From assembly GCA_943737045.1 (NCBI GenBank), contig CALSFV010000001.1, positions 2,632,001-2,696,000 on the forward strand: 64,000 nucleotides of DNA. The letters are read 5' to 3'. The position numbers were made by a program, and so were the translations under genes. The stretch is from Parapristionchus giblindavisi (lineage: Eukaryota; Nematoda; Chromadorea; Rhabditida; Diplogasteridae). The notes beneath the pieces were generated by a model. It had not been told where the DNA came from, did not search any database, and was given only the letters and a program-made list of their open reading frames with translations. Of this stretch, positions 26,101 to 37,000 are shown piece after piece; the stretch's first letter is position 1; every line of letters starts with the position of its first letter.

Positions 26101-29100
26101 GAGCGCCCAAACGGCTGCATCACCTTCGTCTGGACCTCTATGTACTTATCCTTATTCATAATGCCCTCAACTCTATGCGGCCGGCCGATATCGCCCACAT
26201 GGAACTCTCCCCACATCATCACGGGACAAGCCCAATGCTTCATAGTGGGGACTTGGCACTTTTTAACGAATTTTGGTATCATGGTCGGACGAGAGCATGT
26301 TTCTGATGTTAAGAACGTACGAAATTACCCATGTGCGGCGCTCTATAGGACCCCGATTCGATATCGGCCGGCCGCATAGAGTTGAGGGCATTATGAATAA
26401 GGATAAGTTCATAGAGCTCTAGGCGAAGGTGACGCAGCCGTTTGGGCGCTCTACCATGCCTCGGGGCAGAGTATTCTAAGAGGAAAACGACCCGAAGCAA
26501 TTTTTGCGCGCGTTCCCGGACCACAGATTTTCGGGGGTTAGCCTTGCTGATCCTTTTGAGGAATGTGCCGATGTTCGAACTTGTCGGGGGAGGCCTTCCA
26601 GAGATTTTTGTCCGAATTGGACGATTCGCAGAGCAGGAGATCATCTCTAGATCCGTCTTGTACTGCTTAACCAGGTGAACCAACTTCATGCCCATGGCCC
26701 GGCGTCTAGCAATGGCTTGTCGTTCTGATCGACTGAGTTTCTTAGAGTCCTTTAGCCGCCCTATCTCCTGAAAACATAAAACAATTTTTCAGCACAATGC
26801 AAACAAGCAAAAATAATGGTTTAAAATGTGAAAATCGCCGAAATCAATAAATTCATTAAATTTTTCTGATTTTTCAGAAACGTCGCTCTTTTTCTTACAC
26901 AATATGACGGACCTGTGCGCACAACATATCAACAAATTACGCCGATTGGTTGCATACAAGCAAAGTTACACTCAAAAAACACGTTGTTGCATTCTTTTTG
27001 GCCGTTACTGTATGTTTTCGAAATGCGGCTTCGTAGTTTGCAACGTGCTTTTCGACCTATGAATCTTAATTATGGGCTGCAAAAGAAAAATATTCGGGGT
27101 TTCTAAAATGAAACTGGATGAAATCTTTTTTTCTTCATCTCATAATTGTTTTTGTTATTTGAGAAGAGGAAGAAGCTCCTAAGAAGCGAGGTGGTCGCAA
27201 ACCTGCTGCGCTTAAGGGAAAGAAAGCCGAACCTGAAGATGATGAAGAGGTTGGTATTTTTCACATAGATGATTCAAGTTCTTATAAGGTTTGAAAACGA
27301 TTGTACCTCTTAAGGAGAAGGTGAACGCTCGTCCTAAGCGTGGTGCTGCGAAAAAGGCTGTTGTTGAGGATGATGAAGAGGAGGAAGGTATGTACACATA
27401 TTTAAGTCATCTAAATGAATGTAATTTATTGAGGTGAGGCTCCTAAGAAGAAAGGAGGTCGTAAGGCTGCAGCTGCACCTAAGAGAAAGAAGGGAGTAAC
27501 TATTGTTGATGATGAAGAAGGTTGTGATGAGTGATCTTCTCCTCTCTTTATCCCTTGTTCAATATCATTTCCTCTCACCATATACATGCATTCCTTATGC
27601 ACTATACACACTCACTCGATATGCTTATGCTACTCCCTCTTATCACAATATACACAATGCACTATCTAATCTATTCATTCTAATATCTCACAGAAGTTAC
27701 ATCACTCATTCACAACATCTACTCTGATTATACCTTTTTGTATTTCCTCTTTTTTATTTCTAATTTTGAAGTCTTGCAACCCAACGTAGCTTTGAAAATG
27801 TAAAATAGAATAATATAGAAGAAAGAATGATGAATTTGTTGAGTAGAATCTTTGATCTGTATCCTATTAACGTTGAACTCTTCTTACTCACTTGAGCTTA
27901 TTCATTACTCTGCACGCATAAAGTTATGTAACATATTCATGTATGATTGATTGATTGCTTATGCACTATTTGAATACAATATAGCCGTCAATAACGGAAT
28001 GTGATGTATCTGGTGAGATGAAGTGGATTGTACTGGAACACTTCATTTATTTGGTTTATTGTTTGATGTTGGGTCTTATCTAAAACATTGGCATTTAGAA
28101 GATGTCAAGCCTAGTTCATCGAAGATTAAGAAGGAAGATGATGATGACGATGTCAGTGGAGGCAAATCAGGTTAGAATAATGCGATATCTTTATGTACTC
28201 AATATCACAGATCATCTATCTTTAGGTACTAAATCTGGTGCTTCTGGACAAACTAAAAGTATCAGAAGAACTGTACAAGTAAAGGTATGATTATTGATTG
28301 ATTGGATGAATACTTATTGATTGTTTAGGGTCGCGCTGCGGTAGATCCTCTATGTCAGAGAAAAGCAATGACTGCTCATGTTTATGCAGATGGAGATCTT
28401 ATTTATGATGTCATGCTTAACCAGGTATACTGTAGATTATTAGATTACTTTATATTTTGATGGATACGGTATTTGCAGACTAACATTGGTAACAATAATA
28501 ATAAGTACTATATCATTCAACTATTGGAAGATGATGAGAAAGATTGTTATAGGTACTGAATGATTTATTGATTGATTTGATTTAGATTATTGATTGTTTA
28601 AGTGTATGGTTCCGTTGGGGTCGTGTAGGATATGATGGACAGAACAAATTGGTCGAATGTGGAACCAATCTGGCTAGGGTATTATTTTTTATTTAGTTAA
28701 CAAATGATTACATAATAAGATGTGTACAGGCAAAGAAAGAATTCGGTGATAAATTTGAAGCAAAGACTCGTAATACTTGGCCGACTTCATTTGATGATTT
28801 TGAATCATATCAAGGAAAATACACTATGATCGAGGTAATGATATTGTAGATATGATGAGAGGTTTACTGTATTACTTTAGATGGATTACGGTAATGGAGA
28901 AGAGACTGATAGTGTAGTCAAGATGGAAAAGGAACAGGAAGAGGAGGAGGAGAAGTGTCAGGTAAATATTATTGATTGATTAATTTGATGAAATGAAGTG
29001 ATATATTGATTGATTGTTTAGGTTAAATGTGAATTGGACGAAAGAATTCAACATGTTATCAGTCTCATCTGTAGTATTCGAACGATGACTCAAACTGTTA

Positions 29101-30708
29101 AAGAAATGGAATATGATGCTGAGAAGTCTCCATTGGGTACGGTAACCACAATGATTACTGTAGATTAGATTGTATTGATTGATTACAGGAAAACTCACCC
29201 AACAACAAATCTCTGAGGGATATGCATGTCTGAAGAAAATTGAAGAATTTATGACAAAGAAAAGTTTTGGAGCTGAATTCAAGCAAGCTGTCAATGAGTA
29301 CTACACTAAGGTTTATTTTATTGATCTTTATCAATCAATCAATATTCCATTATCAGATTCCTCATGCATGCGGCTTCCGTCCTCCTGAAATGATCAAAAC
29401 TCCACAGAAACTCAAGGCTGAGACTGAACTACTTGATCTTCTATCGGATATTGAGATTGCTATCAAGACTATGAAGCAGGTATTGGTCCATTGTTATATG
29501 AGTACCGTAATCCCATATATTCTGTGTAGGAGACTAAACAACATGATGTTCATCCTGTTGATAGACACTATGCTAGTCTTCATTGTGGATTATCACCCAT
29601 GGAAGCTCATGATGAAGAGTATAAGGTATCTTTTTGAGTCACTTGAAATTTGTATTCACCAAGTAATCCATGAGACTGATTGCCATTCAAACCTCACAGA
29701 AGAGTAGATTGAATAATAATGTTTCTAGTAGAGTTGATAATGTTGTTATTTGTAGTTGGTTACTGAATATCTCGAGAAGACACATGGAGCCACTCATTGT
29801 ATGAAGATGATACCTAAGAATGTATTTAGAGTTGATAGAGAAGGAGAAGATGGTCATGAAGAGATTATGGAGAAGATTGGAAATCGGTATGATATATCAC
29901 CTTTATATTAGTTTATTCATTGTTATGAGAGATGATTTGATCCATTGACTAATTGATTAATAGAGCAAAACTATTACAGTAAACTTCTCTGGCACGGTTC
30001 TCGTCTCTCCAACTTCTTTGGTATTCTATCTCAAGTATGTTTTGTTCTTCATTAACTCTTCTATTATTATTCTATTATTATTACTGTATCTATAGGGTCT
30101 TCGTATCGCTCCCCCTGAAGCTCCATGTACTGGTTACATGTTTGGAAAAGTAAGTATTCATTGATTTTCTGTTGTTTATTCATTGACAATAATATATTGA
30201 CTGATGTATGCAGGGAGTCTACTTTGCTGATATGGCAACGAAGTCTGGTAACTATTGTTATGCTAATGATGATGGACAGACTGGATTCCTTCTTCTTGCT
30301 GAGGTACGGTATCTCGAGAGTATTGATTCATATTGATTAATCTTATGATCAATATAATATAGGTGGCATTGGGAGAACTGAATCAGTTGAAGAATGCTAA
30401 ATATGATGCTGATAAGCTACCCAAAGGAAAACATTCAACATGGGGATTAGGAAGAACTCAACCACATAATGATGAGAAGAAGATGTTGTAAGTATAAGTT
30501 ATCCATATTTAGACAATTAATCGATATATTGATTTTATTGTTGTGATTGTATGAACATTGTAGATGGGATAAGGTAGAAGTTCCATGTGGTCGTCCCGTT
30601 CCTAATCCTGATGCAAAGGATGGTTGTCTTCTATATAATGAATTCATTGTATACAACACTCAACAGATCAGAATGAGATATCTCATTGAAGTTCAATTCA
30701 AGTTTTAA
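23114..30708 (+). CDS. PARP2/3-type poly(ADP-ribose) polymerase with expanded AT-hook-like N-terminus
   Basis: Transfers ADP-ribose from NAD+ to proteins at DNA breaks in the nucleus. The ATG at 23114 gives MARRGRVASSDVKENSNVEN. About fifteen small exons then encode alternating acidic (EEEEEEE, EPEGEQEEKVEYE) and basic Gly/Arg/Lys modules (RGGRGRKA, PKKRGGRK, ARPKRGAAKKA). The WGR domain follows (AVDPLCQRKAMTAHVYADGD, CYSVWFRWGRVGYDGQNKL), then the helical regulatory domain (DERIQHVISLICSIRTM, GKLTQQQISEGYACL) and the ART domain. Catalytic residues are visible: His in LLWHGSRLSNFFGILSQGL, Tyr in GKGVYFADMATKS and Glu in LLYNEFIVYN. The stop is at 30706-30708, with AATAAA at 30808. The N-terminal tail grew by tandem exon duplication, and one of its introns contains a palindromic Tc1 element. 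Catalytic residues appear intact, so activity is expected. Confidence 0.92.
24360..25005 (+). repeat. Tandemly duplicated exon-intron units in the PARP N-terminus
   Basis: Three copies of a two-exon unit follow each other. An acidic exon ends in a (V/I)EYE motif and donor GTGATATATAAT. The next exon starts EIHK and carries RGGRGRKA in copies 2 and 3 but RPVRRRKV in copy 1. The intron between them (…TATTTGATCTTTGTTTGTTACAG) is almost the same each time. A related duplication links the exons near 25262 and 27164 (EEAPKKRGGRK). Confidence 0.85.
25524..27010. mobile_element. Palindromic, broken Tc1/mariner element in a PARP intron
   Basis: Termini CAGTAACGGCCAAAAAGAAT and its inverse are flanked by TA on both sides (25522-25523, 27011-27012). 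The two arms (25524-26197 and 26358-27010) are near-identical reverse complements, and each carries the N-terminal DNA-binding part of a Tc1 transposase (GMKLVHLAKQYKTGLEMI…SGRPPP…FLKRISKANPRKS). An antisense segment, 26282-26019, encodes a piece of the catalytic core (VMMWGEFHVGDIG, VEGIMNKDKYIE, FQEENDPKR). So the C-terminal part is inverted relative to the N-terminal part. No intact transposase frame exists; the element is dead but may still be mobilised in trans. A candidate intron acceptor (TTTTCAG, about 25780) precedes the first coding part. Confidence 0.9.
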
Positions 30709-31095
30709 TCAATCAATACTATCTACCTCATCTTTTGACTGTATTTATGCGGTTCACTCACTCTTTCTCCCTCTCATTGTATATTAATGTGTATAATTGA
30801 ATCTGACAATAAAGAAGTTTATCTTATATTTTTGATTTTCCTGCTTTTATCTTCTATTGGTTAAACAATTTGACCATGGAGCGAATACCTGAGTTGTTAT
30901 TGATCGATTGATTCGCTTGGTAGAGAGATTAACAAATTTTAAAGCATATGTTTTTTAAAGCATACTGTAATCTTGGATCGTTCTTTTCTATTACATTCCT
31001 ATAGACTTTTGGACTGTACGCTATTCCTCTACGCGCACCACTTGATAGGAGACAACCTTGACCTTAGCACACATGCACTCACATTGTTTCCTATC
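30709..31095. other. PARP 3' UTR and intergenic
   Basis: Contains the AATAAA polyadenylation signal at 30808-30813. No gene was seen before the tRNA. Confidence 0.6.
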
Positions 31096-31168
31096 GGCCG
31101 TGTGGCGCAATGGATAACGCGTCTGCCTACGGAGCAGAAGATTGTAGGTTCGATCCCTACCATGGTCG
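31096..31168 (+). tRNA. tRNA-Arg (anticodon ACG)
   Basis: A 73-nt cloverleaf: acceptor GGCCGTG pairs with CATGGTC, discriminator G. The D arm carries the A box TGGCGCAATGG. The anticodon stem TCTGC/GCAGA encloses loop CTACGGA with anticodon ACG (A34 read as inosine). The T arm has GTAGG TTCGATC CCTAC, with B box GGTTCGATCCC. There is no intron. CAACTTTTTG follows directly, giving a short T run as pol III terminator. Confidence 0.97.
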
Positions 31169-31954
31169 CAACTTTTTGTTGAGTTTTTGCTGCATTGCCA
31201 AAACATTTAAAAAATATTTCCAAAGCCATGTGCGATTTGTTTGCAGTAATACTTTGAGAAACATGTTTGGTGTCTAGTTATATATTTTGTTATTTGTTTC
31301 AAAACGCCGTACTTTTAAAAAAATTTTTCATGACATGGGTCTTTCATAGATCAATGGCTCTTCTTCGGTTTTATGTACGTACCTGGCATATAATGAATGA
31401 TAGTTTTGTAAGCTATACAAGAGTGAATTCCGAATTACCATTCACAGCTAGCTTTATATTCTAATTTCCTCAATAATGGTTGGTAATTTCTATCAGTGTT
31501 AGTCATATGTGCGCTCTAACATCACTACAGTAATCTATTGCCGCACGCGTCGTTTGTTTCTGCGTGTATCATCCTAACCAAAGGAACTAAAGTACGCCTC
31601 TTATTCATTCATTTTCTTTGTATCAATTCGATTATATTGAGTAGTATGGATCGCTATTGTACATTGTGTATTACTGAAATATGTAATTGAAAGGTGAACA
31701 TTGGATGGTGAGAAGAGAATGGAGAAGAAAAGAAGAAGAAGACGTAAGAGAAAAGAATAGAAGAGAAGAAGAAGAAGATAAAGATGATGATAGAACTATT
31801 AGAAGATTACGAAGGAATATTAATAAAGAGAAGAATTCAAAGAAGCAGAAGAATAACGGAGAAACAAAACGAGTATGTTATATTTGAATTTTATTTCTTT
31901 TTAATTAGAGTGTTTAATATTGTTTGTATTAAAATAATGTATAATATGATAATA
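31169..31954. other. Intergenic between tRNA-Arg and PIG-C
   Basis: AT-rich. An open frame at 31687-31887 (+) is almost only Arg/Glu/Lys/Asp (purine-rich DNA) and is probably a chance frame in the 5' region of PIG-C. Confidence 0.45.
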
Positions 31955-33538
31955 ATGAGTTATGATATTAAGAATGTTCCATCATCTTCATATGAATGGG
32001 AGAAGATACTATGGCGTCGTCAACCATATCCTGATAATTATTCAGGTGGAGATGAAAGATTTCTAGCTGATCTTAAGAAGAATGGTACTTATTATATCTC
32101 TTTCTCTTATTATATATTGTATATGACATAGTTCAATTTGAACATCTTCCATATTGTTAGCTCTCCTACACTGTTACATTTACCTTACGTGCCTACGCCG
32201 TAACCCCCTCCGCCGCGTCGGAGAGGCGACGGAGGGGGTTACGGCGTAGGCACGTAAGGCAAATGTAACAGTGCATCCAACTACGAGATCTTGCTAGTTA
32301 TTCATTTTGTATAATTACATGATCATCATTATTTATATTTCAGTATCAGCTGTATGGTATAAATGGGATGAATCATTTCGTGCTGGATGTCATCTTCTAC
32401 TCCATCTTGATATCGTCGTTATATCCATTCTTCTATTCGAAGCCATTCAGGTCACATTTAAATAGTCTTGTATAGTATTTAAAAGTCATTAATTAACCGT
32501 TACTGCAACATAAAAAGTATTAGTTCATGCTCATTTAAACGTGTATATAATCAATATAAAGTATATTATTCTCATAGCTATCAGATAACTATTTCAATTG
32601 AAGAATGATATTGATTTGTAGGTGTCAGATGATATAGTTCTGTATTGGATGTGTATTCTCTCATCTCTTATCATTCTATCCATATATCTCATCTATATCT
32701 TCATTCTTCCTCATCAATATCATTCATCTCTTGATACTATTGATCATGTACACACTATTGTCACCATCACTGCACTTGGATATGCACTCATTCCTATCAT
32801 ACGGTAAGAGATAGAAAGTGATCGACAACTGACTTTATTTCATTCCGTTTAGGACACTAACAACAACAATCAGTACGGATACGATATATGCAATGGCAAT
32901 AGGATCATCATGTATTGGATGTATCTTTCATGATTATGGTATCACTACTCCACTGTAAGTCTATTGATCATTGTTGTACTCTCTTCGTACTCTTGTTATT
33001 CTATATTATCAATAGTCGTAGTCTATCTATCCTATCTATCTATTGGTACTCTTTGATATGATATTGATCTTCAGTGTATCACATCCACTCTCACTCTCAG
33101 CTGGTTTATCCTCATCAGTTCTTCTTATATCTCGTCTTGATGATGATTCCTCTGCCTTCTTCTATCTTACAATATCATTCATTCTCCATGCATTCATTGC
33201 TCCTGTAAGGAATAAACTCTATCAGGTACTATTCATCTTTTATCTTTCATATATGAATAATCTACTCTTATCAGACTTATCCCAATGTCTCCCTCGCCCT
33301 TGGAGCTATCCTAGCTATTGCTGGTGAGTCCATCAATTAGTTCGATTAGTTTAATGAGTATTTATTAATTGCAGCTACAGTACTCCTTTCATGGATCAAT
33401 ATTACATTGTCTCTATGTTGGGCATTCTTTCATATAGTCATAGCTATCATTTGTCCACGATATCTTCTCTATCTTCAACAAGGAAAAAGAACGATTCATG
33501 GACCATGGGATGAGGCTGTCCTACGAAGAAAATTGTAA
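31955..33538 (+). CDS. PIGC: PIG-C, GPI-GlcNAc transferase subunit
   Basis: A subunit of the ER enzyme that adds GlcNAc to phosphatidylinositol, the first step of GPI-anchor synthesis. Exons start at 31955, 32344, 32622 and 32853, with later exons to 33538. The start MSYDIKNVPSSSYEWEKILW fits the family N-terminus; an in-frame ATG 18 bp upstream is possible. Family marks: RRQPYPDNYSGGDERFLADL near the N-terminus, then TLTTTISTDTIYAMAIGSS, HDYGITTP, VSHPLSLSAGLSSSVLLIS with RL, and IHGPWDEAVLRRKL at the end. Several hydrophobic helices are visible, as expected for a multi-pass protein. The first intron (32085-32343) holds a GC-rich hairpin element. The gene lies 486 bp upstream of hnRNP L on the same strand. 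Confidence 0.93.
32169..32273. mobile_element. 105-bp GC-rich hairpin MITE in the first PIG-C intron
   Basis: The two arms, beginning CACTGTTACATTTACCTTAC and reversing from GTAAGGCAAATGTAACAGTG, pair almost perfectly over about 44 bp with a short loop (CCGCGTCGGAGAGGCGAC). The core of the arm (GTTACATTTRCCTNACG, CCTACGCCGT) recurs in the element at 38651-38975. Confidence 0.85.
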
Positions 33539-34024
33539 TTCAGAGGTATACGGTAGTTGTTTATAAGATATTACAGTATTCATTTAGTTGTTTGTCTTTC
33601 ATTTGTTGTTCGATCTGTGATAGCCTGATGCTAATATTCCATTTCAACTTTATTGTCATACGGGTAGACTATTTATGATTGATCCGATAGATATTTAAAT
33701 TAACAGATTTAATCCTTTACTAATTATCGATCGGATACCGATATTTCTCTAGCCATATCACTCATATTTAATTCATTTATCATGTATGTTGTTGTTTCAT
33801 GCGACTAAACGAGTATAAAGAAGTATTTGCTCATCACATATCTATTTATTGATTACTTGCATATCGTGGGACATGCCAACCACACTTAGTGTTCGAGACA
33901 CAATACAGTATACCTTCTACTCACACTACATTCCTCGACCGATTACTGATTTTATTATCTTGACAGAGTTCATTTACAGGTTAATACAGAGGGAGATACT
34001 AAATAAGTATTGTGGAGTGACAAA
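33539..34024. promoter_or_regulatory. Spacer between PIG-C and hnRNP L
   Basis: 486 bp of AT-rich sequence, holding the PIG-C 3' UTR and hnRNP L 5' region. The spacing is longer than the roughly 100-bp gap usual in nematode operons, so shared transcription is not supported. Confidence 0.4.
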
Positions 34025-37000
34025 ATGGGTGATCAACCCAATGGAGACTTTGGTTCTCATGATGATTATGCTGAATATATGAATAGTGAGATCAAAAGTT
34101 GAAGATATACGGTAATGAATAAGTCATTTTAGGACCATCCGATGGAAATGGAACCAATAATGGTAATGGAGATTTTGGTGGAAGAGGAGGTGAACAGTCT
34201 CATGATGACTATACTGGACCACCTTATAAGAGGTATCAATGATTACGATAAATATTACATACTGTATCATCGATTGAAAAATCAACAATTGTGTACAATA
34301 GGAAATGTTCATGTATTCTTGTCAATGTCAAATTGGTGGTATTGTATATCTATTGATTTATTTGTAGATACAAAAGAGATGATAATGTCGATCCAACTAA
34401 TCCTGATCCTTCTATCGTTATTCACGTCCGTAATCTGAATCCAAAGGTATTGTAAATTAATCAATACTTTGATTGATTATCGATTGATTATATTTAGGGA
34501 ACGGAGGCTGATCTACTAGAAGCATTGTCACTATTTGGTCCAATAGCTTATGCAACATGTATGCCCAATAAGAGAATGGCTCTAGTAGAGTTTGAAACGA
34601 TTGAAGGTATACTGTAGATCATTAAATGAATATCAATTAATAATCGACTGATTCCTCTCAGGAGCCCGTGCATGTGTCTCGTATTCGGCGACTAATCAAA
34701 TTTTCGTTGCTGGACAACCCGCTCTTTTCAACTATTCCACTTCAAAGGCAATCAATAATACCCCTTAAAATCAATCAATAATCCATTACAGTATATTCAA
34801 CGTCTTGGTCTCGAGAGTGAAACACCTAATCATGTTCTCATTCTTACTATATACAATGCTCAATATCCGATTACTGTCGATGTAAGTTGTATCGATTGGT
34901 TCTCATACGGATATTCTGCATTACTGTAGGTCCTTCATGAAATATGTAAATCACAAGGAGAAGTCAAGCGTATTGCCATACTTCGTCGTCAAATGCTACA
35001 GGCTCTTGTAGAGTTTGAGAATGCAGAGATTGCCAAGAAGGTAAAATGATCAATCGATAATTGATATATAATCAATATTTAGGCTAAACACGCGATGAAT
35101 GGTGCTGATATATACTCGGGATGTTGTACACTCAAAGTTGAATTCGCCAAGGTATTGAACCAATCGATAAAGAATGATTTATTGATTGATTATTTGTAGC
35201 CTGATCATGTGAAGATTACTCGTCATGATAACGACCAAAGGGATTACACATTACCTGCTGGTAGGTCATATTGTAGATACTATCGATTGATCGATAATAA
35301 CAATTTATTGATTGTTCATTGTATATTCTTACATTGCAATGGAAGAACGTAGGACACATCCACATTTCCATTTCGAAAGACAGGATTATTGATTGATTCA
35401 AAATGAGAAGAATTGAGAGAGGAAGATCAGAAGAGGACAACAACCACAGTACAGTACACCAATGAATGATAGAACGAGAAGAAACACGACTACAGTGTAC
35501 CTACAGTGCACCACGACACCACAACTAAACACTCACACGATATGTACACGCTACTATACACCATTACATGACTACAGTACACTACCGTATACTCGTATAG
35601 TATTATAAGTGGTGTATACCGTCATTTGAGTGTATACTGTAGTATATTCCAGTGAGACGATATGGCTGACATCCACTCGTTTCATCTCTGTCTCACTCAC
35701 TCATCCACCCATCGGATACATCGGATACTCAATTAGTCTATTTCTACTTATTTCAGATATCTAATCATATTCATTTCAGTATTCATTTCTTATTCGGGGT
35801 GGTAAGTCATGACTAATCCCTTTATCGATTGATTTAGTTTCACAACAGTTACAGTAATCATCATTCTTATTTTAGATGCTTATCCCACTGGACAAGAGGA
35901 AGGAAGGCGGCCATTGATGGATGGACCACGTAAGTATTGATTTATTGATTTATTCGAATGACGGATTACTGTGTTTTGGCGGTGAATCGTAAATGGCAAT
36001 GTGTTAATTTCAGCTCGAGGAGGAGCCGCTCCACATTTTGGAGGAAGAGGTGGATACTTTGGTGAGTGTTGATCTACCATAATTATTGATTGAATGTATC
36101 TGATAAATGAATATATTCAGATGCTCCATACAGTGGAAGAGGTGGATTCAGTGATAGAGGAGGATACGATAGAGGAGGTAAAGGGATTACTGTATTATAT
36201 ATTGATTATTCTGAGTACATAGTGGTTTGATATCTTTTGGACGATTATTGGGAAAGAGAACAATGGGCAGTAGGGTGGCGAGAATGGTTGATGGATATTC
36301 ATTCCCACTGGCAGTCAGAGGTGGATATTCACGAGAGAGGCATTTACGATCTCTCTCTTGGTGGATAGTCGAAAAGGTCACCCTCTACAGTGGATATTCA
36401 TTTTGAGTTGGGTAGAAAGTGAATTGGCTATTTTCTCAGCTCCCCCTGGATCAAAATCGATAATTTAAAGATTTGTAGAATCAGCTCAACAAGGGCTATG
36501 CAAATATGTTTTTAAAAATTTGAATTTCGAAAAAAATTTATTTCATTTTTTAACAATTTTTTTACATTATTAGAGAGATTGAAAAGGATGTACAACCGAG
36601 AAATATGTGGAATAGTCACTAGGGACAATGTAAAGTACTAATAACCTAATGAAAACAAAAAAAAACAATTTTGTTTTTTTAAAGAAGTCATAAAAATTCA
36701 ATATTTTCAAATTCATCATATCAACTTCTTTTTTGTGTCTGTTTGACAAGCTCGTCGAGCTCATTTCATTGGTGATTTTTGTTTTGAATTTGGTCCACGG
36801 GGAGCTGAGGAAAACGAATACCCACTTAGACCCTCCAAATATGGGTCATCCACCTCTTTAGAGGCCCTCTGCCAGGGGGAATGAATATCTGCCAGACCCA
36901 CCCTCCATCCAACAGTGATCGTAAAAAGGTCGACCCATCTATCCATTCTCGCCACCCTAATGGGCAGTATACTCCATTTGTTGTTAGTGATGGAGAGTAA

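Noticed and set aside
31687..31887. Lys/Glu/Arg-rich small protein before PIG-C
   Set aside because: Composition follows purine-rich DNA and there is no conserved feature; more likely 5' non-coding.
33539..34024. PIG-C and hnRNP L as a nematode operon
   Set aside because: The 486-bp gap is longer than typical operon spacing and no downstream trans-splice signal can be identified with confidence.
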